Notes: a model not told the origin generated them from the letters alone. Shown: positions 1-12,393, counted from the first letter of the stretch. The stretch: 64,000 bases of DNA from Sequoia sempervirens (GCA_007258455.2 VDFB02193867.1:567513742-567577741), one strand, 5' to 3'. Made by a program: numbers and translations.

Positions 1-522
1 CATAGTTTTCCACATTTTTTTGAATCATGTCATGAAATATTAGTGTCATGGTGCTTTGATAGGTAGCTCCTATGCTTTTCAGCCTAATGGCATCATATTC
101 CAGTAATATGTCCCCAACGGACAAGTGAAAATCATTTTGTGTTGGTCATCCTTAGCTATCATGATCTGATTGTACCCTGAGAATCCATCCATTAACCATA
201 ACATTTCATGTCTCATTTTCATATCCATAATCATGTCAATGTTTGGGAGAGGGAAATCATCCTTGGAACATGTTTTGTTCAAATCTCTGAAATCTGCGTA
301 GATGCAAATGCCCCCAATGGGCTTTGAAATAGGTACAAGGTTTGAAACCCACTCTGGATAATCAATCAGCCATATGAAACCAACATCTAGGAGATTTTGT
401 AATTCCATTTTGATCAACGATGCTATACGGGGATGCATTTTTCTTAGCTTTTGCCTCATTGGCTTTACTTCAGGATAGATAGCTAGATGGTGAACCACAA
501 ATTCTAGATCAAGCCTAGGCAT
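1..522 (-). pseudogene. Reverse transcriptase, N-terminal half, gypsy
   Basis: The frame 79-522 carries RT blocks in order: WVSNLVPISKP, YADFRDLNKTCSKDDFPLP, the first catalytic block LMDGFSGYNQI, and YYWNMMPLG. After a frameshift near 75 the minus strand continues with GATYQ and FHDMIQKNVENY up to the window edge. The second catalytic block (YVDD) would lie outside the window. The enzyme copies element RNA to DNA. This is clearly Ty3/gypsy RT, but broken. Confidence 0.85.
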
Positions 523-633
523 ATCGGCATAGGTCTATGAAAATTTTATCTTTTTTTATTTTAGAAATGCAGCTAGGAGTTCTTGTTCTTTTATCAAGAG
601 TGATTTTGCATAGAAGGTTATGTGCGGCATTTC

Positions 634-1503
634 TTATGTTGCTAGGTTGATTGGATTGCACTTTTCTGCTAAAACTACTGACTTCTCCAGATGAATAGAA
701 CTAAGAGGAAGATTGAATCCCTCATCCTCTGACACCTCAGAGAGGTTTTCACCATTGGATGCATCCTTTATTTTTACTATTTTTGGGTTAGAGAGTGCCA
801 CAGTATGGTTTTCATTTGAAGACCTAGAGATTATTCTCATATTTTCACTTTTGTGACTGGGGGATTCAATCATTTCCCCATAATAGGAATGTGTGTCTAG
901 TATGATGTCAAACCCAACTTTGTGATCTTTGTATGGTATAGTATCCCATAATCCCATGAATTCTGAGAGTGCCTCATTATTTTTGAATCTATCCAAAATT
1001 GGTGGTCCTCATTGGTTGTAATCAATGAGTTGGGGATAGACTAAGTTTATCTCATGGGTTTGATTGGTTGACTCAAAAGATAGGTTACTAATCATGAGAA
1101 GGGAGGAATCCTTGAATAGCACTGGTAAGTCAGTTAGGGGATCCTCCTCATTGCATACATCGGTTATGTCAAAGGTAAATTTATCTATGACTCAACCTGT
1201 GGATAATGGTAACTGAAGGGTATATGTTGATAACTGGGGGGGAGTTTTGACCTTTCTAACTGAGGTTTCTCTACCAAGTATGGTTACCTTTGGATGGGTA
1301 CAACCAAGGCCAATATTTCTTATACTCTTCTCAACAACAAGGGGTTCTAACAATCCATTACCATTCTTCCCAAGTTTCTTGTTCTTGTTGTAATCCATGA
1401 TAAGCACCATTTGTAGTCCTTTTCTACTGTCATCCATGGGAAGATCAAGAATGGGCTTTTCATCTTGGTATAGGAGACTGGATATGTCCTTTTTATCCAC
1501 CAC
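634..1503 (-). pseudogene. Protease-RT linker of gypsy pol
   Basis: Two minus-strand frames (1192-1503 and 634-996) lie between protease and RT. They contain no motif I recognise; short conserved-looking pieces are LDLPMDDSRKGLQM and IGLGCTHPKV. Position and orientation make them the long linker typical of some plant Ty3 lineages. They are separated by stops. Confidence 0.5.
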
Positions 1504-1866
1504 TTCCTGACTTAGATCTCCCCAGCATCTGAATCTAGAGGGGTCTACTTTGAAGGTTTGGGATGATGTTTCAGCTAGTTAGGGTTGCCCTTGAGACCTA
1601 GGAGATTGAGGTAACTCTCCTATTATGAAAGAACTTTTCTTCATCTTGTAATCTCCACACCCATTGTCTTTGATAATGACTTTGATTTTAGAGATATCAA
1701 GAATGGCAGGTGTCTTTTTCTCAGAAGTGGAGGCCAAGGTAGTTGGATCTACATATGGATTTGTTGGGCCTTCATCATTCTTTGGGACTTGAGGGATTTT
1801 GTAGTACTTTTCTTCTAGATTCTTGCAATAATAAAAGGGCTCAGGATCACCGTGGACTGTGACCTC

Positions 1867-2439
1867 TTAATTTTGATATGGGAATTTGATGCACTGATGG
1901 AAGGTGGATGCAACAACTTGCATCCCATGGATCCATGGACGACCTAGGAGAATATTATAAGGTAGATCAAGGTCAAGGACCTGGCATGTGGTTTCCATGA
2001 TGGTTGGCCCTACTTGAATAGGGAGTTGAATAGTGCCTTGAGACACTCTTTCCTGATCACCATATGCTCTAATTGTGATACCCTTACCTTTTTCAATGGA
2101 ATCCTCTAAGAATCCCATATTTTTTTTTAGCTTGAGTGAACAGATATTTAGACTTGCACCCCCATCTACCAAGACCCTTTTGATTTTATTTTTATGAACC
2201 AAGACTTCAAGATGGAGTGCACGATTATGAGAAGGTTGGGTGGGGAAGTCTTGATTAGAAAACATTAGGAGATGTGGGGTGGTGATGTGTCTGACCATAG
2301 CTTGGAATTGGTCAACATCAAAATCCACAAAGATGGTGGATGAAGCCAAGGCTTCCTCTAGGATTTTTCTATGTGAGAGAGAGATCTTTAGTAACTCCAT
2401 GATGGATATTTGAGTGGGGGTTGTTTTTAGTTGGTCCAA
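1867..2439 (-). pseudogene. Retropepsin-like aspartic protease, gypsy
   Basis: A 190-residue frame contains VLVDGGASLNICSL near residues 89-102, a plant Ty3 protease active-site loop (D-G-G-A-S in place of D-S/T-G), then LLGRPWIHGM near residues 164-173, the second conserved segment. The enzyme would cleave the Gag-Pol polyprotein. The frame opens and closes with stops, so it is separated from both Gag and RT. Family assignment is firm; activity is not expected from the locus. Confidence 0.8.
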
Positions 2440-2610
2440 GAAATTGTAGCCATTGGGAACAAATTTTGGATTTGAGGTGGATTCCCTAGGTGGCTAGGAT
2501 GATCCCACAATGGTGACTTTTCCACCACATGTGGTGACTCCATAGTCAGATTAATCTCCCTTGACGTTAATAATAATGACCATTTCATCTAGGGATGTGA
2601 TAATGTGATC

Positions 2611-2916
2611 CTAAAAATCATTTACGTTGCTATACTTTGTCTTTCCATGGTTATTCCCTTTATTATGATCTGACATCAGATTCATGTATATCTTGAGGTG
2701 TTGATTTCTTGTTGGTTGTTCAATGTTTATTACTTTCTCATCAATGAGGTCTTGGATCAGATTTTTCATCCTCATGCAACTGGCCATTGTGTGCCCCTTG
2801 ATCTTATGAAAATTGCAAAGGTGATTTTCATTGTACCATGGTGGTTTCACTTGGGATTCTTGATAATTCTCATAGATGGGGATTTTAATGAGATTCTCAT
2901 TTACCAGCTTCTTCAT
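2611..2916 (-). pseudogene. Gag C-terminal zinc-binding-like region
   Basis: A 101-residue frame contains CNFHKIKGHTMASCMRMKN followed by IQDLIDEKVI. The C-x2-H-x4-H-x4-C arrangement is a variant of the retroviral zinc knuckle common in plant Gag proteins of this class. It lies between the capsid-like region and the protease in the same orientation. No start codon context is meaningful because this is an internal polyprotein piece. Confidence 0.6.
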
Positions 2917-3417
2917 GATGGATTCAATTGATTCCCCAAGGGTAGTGTATTTTCTCTTGGGGGGATTTTGTTTGTTCTCCGAGGGTGATCCCCCTTGATT
3001 ATTTAGGTTGTTAACTTGATTATTGAGTGGTTGTTATGATACCATGTTGGCTTGTGTTTTGTTTTGATTGTTGCCTTGTGGTTGTTGTTATGTTTGGGTG
3101 TTTTGTTTTGGAGCACTGATTATGACCTTGGAATCAACCACACCATCATTGGTGACATTTTTGTTCTTTGCCCATGTGCGATATTTTTTGTTGTAGCTGG
3201 TGGATGGGCGATTGTCTTGATATTCTTGATATGTGTGTGTCCCCACTTGTGCAATAAGGGATCTTTCGATGTTGAGTTCCTTGGGGATCAAATGGTCATA
3301 TGTTGTGATACATTACATCTTTAGGTGGAATGACAAGGTTTTCTTGAGATTGGAAATGATGGAGTAGATTTTTTGTTCTTCTAGCATGGTCCATTTGCTC
3401 TGGTTGGCCTTAGACTA

Positions 3418-3824
3418 TCATTGTTGTAAGAAGGAAGCAAATGATTCCCCCTTAGCTTGTTTAAGAGTGGATAGTTCCTCTAAACTGACATCCATACCTA
3501 TATTTAATGTGTAGTTTTGTATGAATGCGTCTACAATCTCATGGAAATTTTTGATTCTAGGAGGGAGGCAAGAGAACCATTCCATGGTGGGACCAACCAA
3601 ACTTTGAGGGAATAGTCGCATTAGATATGTATCATCATATGCAACCTCCATGCAATGTACTTGGAATTCCTTGATGTGATCTTTAGGGTTTCCCATCCAT
3701 ATTTGTTGAATTTAGGGATTTCAAACCCTTTTGGGAATGGTACCATCACAAGACTCCTTTCGAATGGATAGGGGCACAAATTTCTTGGTTTCTTTGTTAT
3801 TTTCCCTGATTGGAGGTCTAGCAC
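3418..3824 (-). pseudogene. Gag capsid-like domain (retrotrans_gag type)
   Basis: Two overlapping minus-strand frames (3621-3824 and 3418-3696) together cover a capsid-like domain with one frameshift. Visible features are MRLFPQSLVGPTMEWFSCLP, then a helix-rich FHEIVDAFIQNY, then LKQAKGESFASFLQQ. These match the W..L/F...Y pattern of plant Ty3 Gag. The protein would form the virus-like particle shell. It is truncated and cannot be made as one product. Confidence 0.7.
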
Positions 3825-3979
3825 CTATTGCCAAAGAAAATTTATTTGTGTCGTCACGTCATTTTGCAGATCGAGAGGTGGAGTGAACATGTTTTGAGGT
3901 GGTTGAATTGTTCAAGTGATGGGTGGAGTGTTGGGTATGTTGGTGGGAGTTTGTTACAAGCTCTATTATGTGATCAAGG

Positions 3980-4583
3980 CTTGTTGATATGTATGCAATT
4001 GCTATTGTGCCAACAATGCTTGTTGTTGTTCTTGTTGTTGTTGTGCCAACAATTCTTGTTGTTTGTCTTGCTACTGTTGTTCCAACAATGCTTGTTGTTT
4101 GGCTAGTAATCGGGCCACTTCTTGTTGTGCTTGGTATTGTTGCAAGGCTTGTTGATATGCTTGCTACTGAGCTACTTAGTATTGTGCTTGTGATTGTGCT
4201 TGTTGAGCTTGATATTGGGTTTGTACCTGAGCTTGAGCTTGTTGGGCAGCTTGTGTAGCCTAGGCAGCTTATGCAACTTAGCTAGCCTATGCATCTTGGG
4301 TGGCTTGAGTTGCTTATGTAGCTTACTATTTTTGCAACAAAGCTTAAGCTTGGGAATATTTTTGCACTTGTTGTGCGGCTTGTTGTGCCTGTGCTTGTTG
4401 AGTAGCCTGTTGTGCAGCTTGTGTGGTTTGTTGTGCTTGTTGCACTTGAAACTGTTGAAGTGCCTTTTTATAGGCTTGTTGAGCTACTTGTAGTGTGATG
4501 CTATATGGGTTTGTCATGTTTGGTCTTGGTGGTGGTCGTGGTAGATTTAGAATGATGTTTGTTGTTGTGATGAGAGGTGTCAT
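3980..4583 (-). pseudogene. Glutamine/alanine-rich Gag segment
   Basis: On the minus strand about 200 codons are dominated by Gln and Ala (QAQQAAQQ, QQALLAQQQ type). The open part at 4344-4583 encodes 79 residues; the rest is broken by several TAG codons where the repeat pattern predicts CAG. The segment sits between the Gag N-terminus and the capsid-like region in the same orientation. Low-complexity coding DNA of this kind also creates long hydrophobic frames on the plus strand, which are artefacts. Confidence 0.55.
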
Positions 4584-4924
4584 TAGATTGATGATAGTAG
4601 TTTGTGTGGTAGATGGTTTGATTTATATGTTAGGTCCTTGAGAGACCATGTTTAAAGATGGTGCATTAATTTCTTTCATGGTGTGGATTGTTGCCACTTG
4701 TTGTTGCGATATCGATGGCATGATCAGGGGATTTGGTATGATGTTTTGATTCTATTCATTAAGGATGGGTAAAGGGGGTTTCCCTAAACTGAGGAGTAGT
4801 GTGGATGTTAGTGGTAGAGGTGGAAGTGGTGGGAATATGGATGGTGTGTTCCCTTGAGAAAATGATGATGATGAGGGGTCAAAAATGCTCCTTGGTCTAA
4901 ATAGCCCACCTTCTCCTTGTGAGG

Positions 4925-5593
4925 TCATAGGGAGAGAGACTTGTGGGTTAAGGGGATATGTCGGTGTTGCATAAAAAGGAATGGATTGTTGGTGTCATGA
5001 AAGACAAGTGGAATGTTTGGGTGTCTTGGATCCAATGGGATAGATTGACCCAAGATGGTGTTTGCATCCAAGTCTTGGTTGTTAACAAGGGTATGTGTTT
5101 GAAGAGCATGAAGCAATGAGATTCCCTTGTTGACAATAGGTTGAGTTGGAGCAATGGATGATGTGGTTTCGGGGATGGGTTGAATGATGCTTTGGAATGA
5201 AGGTGTGAATGATACTGGTGGCATAATCCCAGGAGGTTTCTCCACGATAGTCCTTACATCATATTCAAAAGGGAGTTTAGCCCATTTTTTTCCCAATTCT
5301 AGCATGCATTGTGAAGGATTAAGCCTCATCATGTCATTGACATTTTTTTGGCTTTTGGGATTTTGGACCATTTCAATAATTTCATCTTGAGTCATCCTTA
5401 TAAATTTTTTGGTGATGTCCTCCACTTGGCCACCTTCCTCTTGAGGATCTTTTGGTATTAGAAGAAGATTGGGTGGAGGATGGCTAGATCCAATGGGATT
5501 GATTTCAGGTACAGTTTGAATCAAGTCACTTGAAGTAGATATTTCTTTGTTTGTTTCCATGTTCTTATTATCTTGAGATCTAGTTTGGACCAT
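4925..5593 (-). pseudogene. Gag N-terminal part, gypsy
   Basis: A 222-residue open frame starts MVQTRSQ, a start seen in plant Ty3 Gag proteins, and is rich in Ser, Pro and Gln. A motif-like stretch around residues 65-110 (TQDEIIEMVQNPKS, MRLNPSQCMLELGKKW) is probably structural. The frame stops before the glutamine-rich segment that continues Gag at lower coordinates. The Gag assignment rests on position ahead of capsid, zinc-binding and protease parts; no diagnostic domain is visible in this piece. Confidence 0.55.
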
Positions 5594-8317
5594 AAAATAA
5601 GGATCAATTTTTGGGAATGTGGGAGGTGAAACTCTAACTCCTTGGATTGATCTAAACTTTAGTTATAAAAAAAGAAAGTATAAGATATTAAGGATCAAAG
5701 GATAGTGATGAGATAATGAAAGACAATTGATTGTGAATGATTGAAGTCTTAAGAAACCTTGAAGGAGATACTAGACTTCAGGACTTTTGGATTGATGTTG
5801 GATTTTGATTTTGATTTGGTTTGATTTGATTTTGATTGGGTTTGGTTTGGATAATGAACTCATAAACTCTAAGAGGTTGGATGTTGTCCTAGAGTAAACT
5901 TTTCCACACAATGATAATTTAACTTAGTGTGTAAAGAAGGATTTATCTACACACACCTAGTCAAACAAGATGATTTTGATTTGATTCAAGAGGATTTTCC
6001 CAAAATCTAGTATGAAGGATTTTTTCAAGATTTCCAAGAGTTGTTTGTGAGATGGATTTTGATTTTTAATGTTTTAGGATGGATGAAGGTGTTTGATTTG
6101 ATCCTAAGAGACTTAGAGAGACTTTTGTTTACTAGAACTAGGTGTTGAAGAACATGCTAATACTTCCTATGTGAGATACTCAAACCTTTGAAGAAGTCTT
6201 GGATTTTGACAATAGTAAAATGCATACAAATTTGGATTATTCTTTTATGCTAGTTTGTAAAAGTTGAAGACCAATCTCTCTCTAAATTCGTAAAGCATAG
6301 ACAAATGTTTCTTGAGAGATCTTGGACTAAGACTCTTAGACTTTGGTTTTTGGATTTTGATCTTTTGGAAAATCATTTGGAACAACACATGTATGTGGTT
6401 CAATTGTTTCTTATTTTTTCTTAGTGAGTTCTTCTTACCACAAACACTTTCTTGCCTTAGCTTTTCAAACTAAATGTCTAATATCCCAATTTCTTCTCAT
6501 CCCACAAGGTCCATTATGTGGAAATCAAGGAAATCAAGACAATAGTTCCCTAGTGTTGACTTTAGTGAGAGAAAATTAAGATATAAATCCAAATACTTAG
6601 AAGCCTCTAAGGATAGAATCCCTAGGGAAAGCAATAGCACTTGGATTTTTTCAAAGGTATTTGCTTCCTCTAAAGGGTTTGAAATTTGATGATCATGGTT
6701 GAATGTTTGTTTTCCAATGTTTTAGATCCAAGCAAAGTGTTTTGATTCCAAAATGATGCACAACCCTAGGATAGAAAGAGACAATATTTGTTGAATCCCC
6801 ACTTGGATAAATCTAGCTATGCTTATTCAGAGCAAATGACTAGAAGCTTGACCACACTAGCTCCCCTCCACAACACACACTTCTTGGGTCAGCCAAGCTT
6901 TAGTTCTCATGAATCTCCCATGATGAACTTCTCATCTCTACAAAGAACCACAAAAATGTGGGGCAGCTTTAGAGGTCCGACCTCTTGCACCAACAAATAA
7001 AAGGATTTTGGATTTTACACAAATTGGTTCTTAATCAAGGTGATCAGGGACATGGCACCTTGTGAGTGTCCAACAAGCCACTATAGGCTTTAATCAGTCC
7101 TACTAGGGGTGCTTAAATACTTTTTAAGTTATTACCCCATTCTGAAAGACACTGTATGGCTAAGGCCTACATACCATGAGGACTTGACAGTTTAGTCTTA
7201 TCCATTTGTATACCAACCCGAGTGAAAAATCGGTTGGAGTCACCTTCGAGTTTTCATTTTGGATGTACCTCTTAAGCAGGCCCCTCTAAAGGTAAACAAT
7301 ATCGAGCAAGCACATCTGTAGTTCGATCAATCTTTGTTTACGTGAAAAAAGAGAGAACATACGTGATATACTCAACTCACACTAGCAAGATTTTTTTCAA
7401 TTTTAAGAATCCAAATTGAAGTGTGGAGGCAATCTTTTATACAACTTAATATCACCAAAATAATTTTGATTCTCAAGATCATTGTGAAGCATGAGAGAAG
7501 TGCATATGCCTTTCAAATGATATTACTTTGTAAAAAATATTACAAAGCACAAAAAGTACATGTTCATTTTAACTTCAAAAGCTATAATGGATTATTTTTA
7601 AGCACCAAGATGAAGTGTGAAGTTTTCTTGTTCAACTTTTAGATCCCAAAACCAACTCTAGTAATTTCCTAAAGTTCTTCTTAATCCCTTTCATTGTTCT
7701 TTTTAAAACCCAAATGAAATTTATTTTGATTCCTAAAAGCTTGAAAAGAACAAAAGCCTTAAAATGGGATTATAATTGCTCCCAAAGTGTTTAAAAACAC
7801 TCAATACAATCATATGATAATGCCATAACAAGTCTTGCCTTTTCTTCCTCCTTTCCTTCTTGATCACTTCAACCTACAAAAATTGGTTAAACTATAGAAA
7901 ATAGAGCCAAAAAACTAGTTAGAAGTCAAAGGTGATCAAAATAAAAAAAAAGCACATGTTGAATTAAAACTAAAAAGTTGACTTTTTCCCCACCCCAATG
8001 GCAGAATTTGCAAAGGAATCATAGTTTGAAGAGATCCAGTGGTGCTCTTGTGAAACCAGCCGTGCATTGTGGAGAAACAGAGACCGTGATTGTGTTGTTG
8101 TTTCACCCAACGACACACTTTGGAGTTTCGAAGACCATTCCTTATGAAAATGATAGAAGCGTCATGATTTGGAGCACATACAATGTCACTATATAGCGAC
8201 ACTGGACTAATAGCGGCACTATTTGACCTTTGCAGTGTCGCCCTTTCCTGTAGACACATAAAAAAATGAAAAATAGTGGAATTTTGGTCAAAAAATGTGT
8301 TAATTCTTCAATATTTA
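5594..8317 (-). other. Long leader of the gypsy element, no gene seen
   Basis: This 2.7 kb between the probable primer site and the first Gag codon has no long open frame and no recognised domain. It is AT-rich, with many TTTGATTTTGATT-like runs around 5760-5850. It may contain an unrecognised insertion, because such a leader is long for the family. Confidence 0.4.
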
Positions 8318-8334
8318 CCCTCCTTCTAGTGCCA
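8318..8334 (-). other. Candidate primer binding site
   Basis: Just inside the LTR, the minus strand reads TTTTGGCACTAGAAGGAGGG. Many gypsy elements have a TTTTGGC... primer site at this position. I cannot name the matching tRNA. Confidence 0.3.
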
Positions 8335-8337
8335 AAA

Positions 8338-9537
8338 TGTGAATGGTAGATCTAGACCTGCACAAACACGAAAAAAGAACACAATGTTAGAAAATTATAC
8401 AAATCTAAACTAGCATTCCCCATGAGATTCATTTGAAACATAATGAACAAGAAACAAGGTAAAGAAATCAAGTAAAAGCAATCTAGATCCTATTCAACTA
8501 CTCAAACCCTCAATCCCATGGGGAAATTGGTGCTATTTTGATGTGGAAAATAGCCATTTCCCAATTTCTTACAATCTTTGAAGATGATCAATGGCACTCC
8601 TTGATGAAATTTGCAATAACCTAGCTATGGTGATGAAAAACTATGAAAACCTTGATGAACTTGGATGAATTTTCTCAAAACCTATAGATAATGACTTTGC
8701 ATAAAGTTATGGATGAAAATGCCTAAGATTGTGGATCCAAAATTAGTAAAAGAGCTCTCCATTTATAGGAAAGATGGATGGAAGAATGAAGGATATGAAG
8801 AATGTGGGATTAAAGATGAACCAATAACCATGTGCCACTTGTCACCATGCTAGTGGAGAGAGGTGGAGCACATTTTGATGAATGTGCAAATAAATGCTAT
8901 TAGGTGGAGATTTGAAATTTAAAAGATGGCTTATGGAGGGAGATGTGGAAGAGGAGTTAATGCCACTTGGCTCAAGAAAAAGAACTTGTAAGAGGATTTT
9001 AATGCCATGTTGGAGGACAAGTCCTTTTAGGAGGGAGATTTCAAAGTGAAGGAATATTCCAACCTGATGCCATTTTGAATGAAAATAGAAGAATTAATAA
9101 ATCAATTAAATTGATTTACTTACACAAGTTGCAAGATCTAGAGTATTTTATGAATTAGAGTTAGTGTTAATTCAAAGGATTTAATTAACTTAGATGGAGA
9201 TTAGTTTGATTTGACATTTTGACGTAGACTTTTGGATTTATTTAAATCAAAATGGGAGGACTATGAATATTAAACTTAATTAAACAAATTTTGATTTATT
9301 TAATTAAAAGGGATGGTGTTAGATTTAATCAAATAAAGATTAATTTATTTAATTAAAGGAAGATTATGATTTGATCAAATAAAAGGATTTATTTAATTAA
9401 AATATGAATTATGATGAATTTAATTAAATAAGGGTTATTCAATTAAATGATCAGTAAAGAAGTGATTTAAGCAGAACTGATGTTAGTAAATCAGCATCAA
9501 GTGTGTGAGATCAATCAGTATAATTTACATGTCTACA
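8338..9537 (-). repeat. Probable 5' LTR of the minus-strand gypsy element
   Basis: On the minus strand this segment starts TGTAGACATG and ends CATTCACA, giving the usual TG...CA termini. It holds a TATA-like CCTATAAAT at about 8761-8769 (minus) and is very rich in AATTAAAT-type repeats in its upstream half. A primer-site-like sequence follows directly. The partner 3' LTR is outside the window, so the boundaries are provisional. Confidence 0.5.
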
Positions 9538-9573
9538 ATTCCCCTTTTTTTTTCTCATTTGGCTAACCTTTGT

Positions 9574-11128
9574 TGGAGATTATAATCCCAACTACCCAGC
9601 TTTTCAGGTCGCATTTATATTCTTCGTATCAACAGTCAATCTCAACATTAATGAGAAGCATTGAAGGAAGATTATTTTATGGATTTGAATGAATTTTCAT
9701 TTACTCCTCCAAACTGTCATGTATCTCATCAACACATTTTGCATGATTTGTAGGTGATTTAGGAAGTATGGGCTAATGCAAGAAGTTGGGTACATAAAAA
9801 GCTCAAAAAGTGGAAGTGTTTTTGCTGTTTTTCAAAATTTGTCACACTTGGACTGAAAATTTGAGGCACTTACACAATGAATCTTTAAAAAAGTTAGTAA
9901 TATTAAAGTTTTAATTTTGAATCTAGTTTTCAAATATGTAAATTATTCAAATACCCAGATTCTAGAAATTAAATTTTAATAGGGATCTATAAAAACCACT
10001 TTTTAAAAGTCCCTATTTTTTTACAATACCAAGCATGTGTACAGACAACACTTTTTGACCCAAATAAAAGTATTTTTCTAATTACTTTTTGGAAAAGAGA
10101 GCTAACAACATGAAGTTTGATCTGGAATTTTTTTTGTAATTTTTGGTTGAATATTTTTTATTTTTTAAAATTTTTATTGGCCTTAATTGTTGTTTATAAA
10201 AATCAACGTGTACGAACAACATAATTGGACCTAAACTAAACATTTTTTTAATATTTTTTTTTTCATTGTATAGAGAATTGTCTAAAGTTTGATGCCATAT
10301 AATTTTTTTTTACAAGAAACTTAACAAAAAAAAAGTTATTAAAAGACAAAAAAAAGCCTGATATTTCAAGTTTAAGGACTAGTTTGTTTAGAAATTAATT
10401 AAAAAATAGCAAACATAATCCAATATTAATAAAAATTATATATTTGGAAAGTAGACATCGTGTTATCTAATGGGTTTTAATTTTATAGATTGATTCAAAA
10501 AAAAAGTCCATCAGCCATATTGCCAAAGTTGGACATTCTTCTTCAATCTGCCTTAGTTTTTTAGTTGTAGGTCAAAGGCTAAGGCTCAGATTGCCAAGCC
10601 TTTCCCAAGCCTAAAACCGAGGAAACATGTGGGTTGGGGATTTTGAATTTTAAAAATGCATACCCATTTTAAAAAAATGTGTACGCGGTACAAAAAGCAT
10701 ATGTGTTCTTTATTTTCTTGATTATTTAAAAATAAATAAAAATTAAGAAACGGGTACCCATTTTAAAATGCATAGCCATATTGTTTTATGTTTTCTCTCT
10801 CTCTCTCCATCGATGCATAGTTTTCTATATAATGTTTAATGAGCTATATTTTGTTACTCACTCTTTTGGAGTCCAACTCTGTAGAGTTGTCTATTAGTTT
10901 GTGGTCATCTAAAACCACCTGTATGTGAGAGATATGAAACTAGTTGTAAATTGTGAGTTGTACAAGTTTGTTAAATTGTTGAATCTGTAGAAGGTTGTCA
11001 TTGTGAACAAGCCGAAGCTCAGAGATAGTCTTGTAAGAGTTTATTTTGATCAATATAAATTTTAATGTCTATCTCATGATGTTTAATGCCATTTCTATTT
11101 TTATATCCACTCCTCCCTATATCCTACA
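9574..11128 (+). repeat. 5' LTR of the non-coding element, with insertion
   Basis: Begins TGGAGATTATAATCCCAAC and ends ATCCTACA, directly ahead of the primer site. About 545 bp match the right LTR; the remaining 1.0 kb (9770-10778) is an inserted TIR element absent from the right copy. Includes a CT microsatellite near 10795-10807. Confidence 0.85.
9770..10778. mobile_element. TIR DNA element inserted in the 5' LTR (PIF/Harbinger-like)
   Basis: The right LTR runs uninterrupted through GGAAGTATTATTTTATG, while the left LTR is split after GGAAGTAT by 1009 bp. The insert starts GGGCTAATGCA and ends TGCATAGCCA, imperfect inverted termini, with TAT on both sides (9767-9769 and 10779-10781). Three-base duplications and GGG starts fit PIF/Harbinger, but no transposase is present. 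It resembles the inserts at 16691-17482 and 30650-31394. Confidence 0.65.
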
Positions 11129-11130
11129 TT

Positions 11131-11142
11131 TGGTATCAGAGC
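11131..11142 (+). other. Primer binding site, tRNA-Met type
   Basis: TGGTATCAGAGC follows the 5' LTR after two bases; it is complementary to the 3' end of plant initiator tRNA-Met. Confidence 0.9.
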
Positions 11143-11856
11143 TGATGGTGAATTAGTGTGAAGAAAGTCACAAAATTTTGAGGTTGTTGCTACTATTTGT
11201 GAAGAAGCTAATTTGAAATAGGAGATCACAATTTATTTAGAGGTGCTTTGAAGAAGCTAAAAGGTTGGAAGAAGATCCTGGAGATATCATGAGTAGAAGG
11301 TTGTCAAAAAGCTGTAGATTAGAGGAGTTTCCAAAATTGTTTAAATCCAAGGAAAAATCTGAAAGTTGGACAACAAAAAAACTAAAGAATTATTTAAATA
11401 CTGCACCATCAAAGGAGGAGAATTGATCAAGACAAGAGAAAGAGAAGAAGTTATTAAAATATATTTGAGGAATTAGATGCCAACCAAGTGAATGAAAGTG
11501 TCATAGATCTGAAGATCAACACATAAAGATAAGGAGGTCCCAATTGAGAGATTGTTGTGCAAACAAAGAGAGTTTGAATCTGTCAAAAAAGACATCGCCA
11601 TAGTTTTTGGCTACCATTTGAAAATGAAGATCATGGGATTAGAATAAACCACTCAAAGAAAAGGACTTGCAGAGCTTGGTGAGATGCTACTAGTGACATT
11701 GAACAATTCACAGTTAAGGGATGGGAAAGTTGAAGTCACCAAAGGAAAGTGCTATCCATTGCTAAGAGGGATTAAGGTCCCAATCCCCAAAGGAAAAGTA
11801 GAAGAAATCATCAAAGAACAATCGTAGTTGTTGGAGGAAAAAGTTGAAAAGTTTTA
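11143..11856 (+). other. Internal region of the non-coding element, left part
   Basis: Purine-rich DNA (many GAAGAAG, AAAGAGAAG runs) with no open frame of useful length and no recognised motif. It continues at 19212 on the other side of the copia insertion. Confidence 0.6.
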
Positions 11857-12381
11857 TGTTAGAAGATTAATCTTTACTTGGTAAAGGTTATTCTTTAATT
11901 GTAATTATTGGAATATTCCAAAGGAATCCCTTCAAGTCTTTTGTCTGTTTTTGTCATCTCACACATGTGTGAGGATGGCTTATTTTTAATTCCTTTATTA
12001 AGGAATATTTGTAACCACCTCCTTAAGAGGTGACACTTTGCACACACATAGATGAATGGTGACATTCATTGAGTTGGGAGTTACATTCTAACTCCTCCTT
12101 CTCACCTCTACTTATTGAGGTGCCTCTCCTCTCATTGTTTAAGATTCAAACAAGCAAGCTAAGGCTGAAGCTCTCTCTCTCTCTTTGTATTATTCTTTAG
12201 GCATTTTTCCTCTATTCATATTATTGGGGTTTTTTCTTAATTTTTCCCCTTAACAAATTCTTGTATCTCTCTTGCTTTGGTGGTGCTTGGTTTGGCTACT
12301 TCAATCAATTTGGTAATCTCTTTCCTTCAAAAAATTGCTCATTAATTAATACTTTCCATTGCTCTTTTCTATTTCCTTTCA
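11857..12381 (+). repeat. 5' LTR of copia element
   Basis: Runs TGTTAGAAG...CCTTTCA (525 bp). It lacks a short segment (TTATTAACTTGTA) present in the right LTR but otherwise matches it closely. A CT microsatellite is at about 12173-12183. Confidence 0.92.
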
Positions 12382-12393
12382 TGGTATCAGAGC
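12382..12393 (+). other. Copia primer binding site, tRNA-Met type
   Basis: TGGTATCAGAGC begins immediately after the final CA of the 5' LTR. Confidence 0.92.

Larger units (their letters stand above)
1..9537 (-). mobile_element. Decayed Ty3/gypsy LTR retrotransposon, 5' part
   Basis: Reading the minus strand from high to low coordinates gives the Ty3 order LTR, long leader, Gag, protease, linker, RT. The element runs off the left edge inside RT, so RNase H, integrase and the 3' LTR are not visible. Every domain is broken by stops or frameshifts, so it cannot be autonomous. The domain order is seen directly. Assigning the LTR at 8338-9537 to this element is inference from its orientation and TG/CA ends. 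Confidence 0.75.

Noticed and set aside
3828..4493. Hydrophobic plus-strand frames resembling membrane proteins
   Set aside because: They are antisense to the CAG-rich Gag segment, which reads as Leu/Val on the other strand.
12382..12393. tRNA gene fragments at the TGGTATCAGAGC sites
   Set aside because: These are primer binding sites next to LTRs; no cloverleaf surrounds them.
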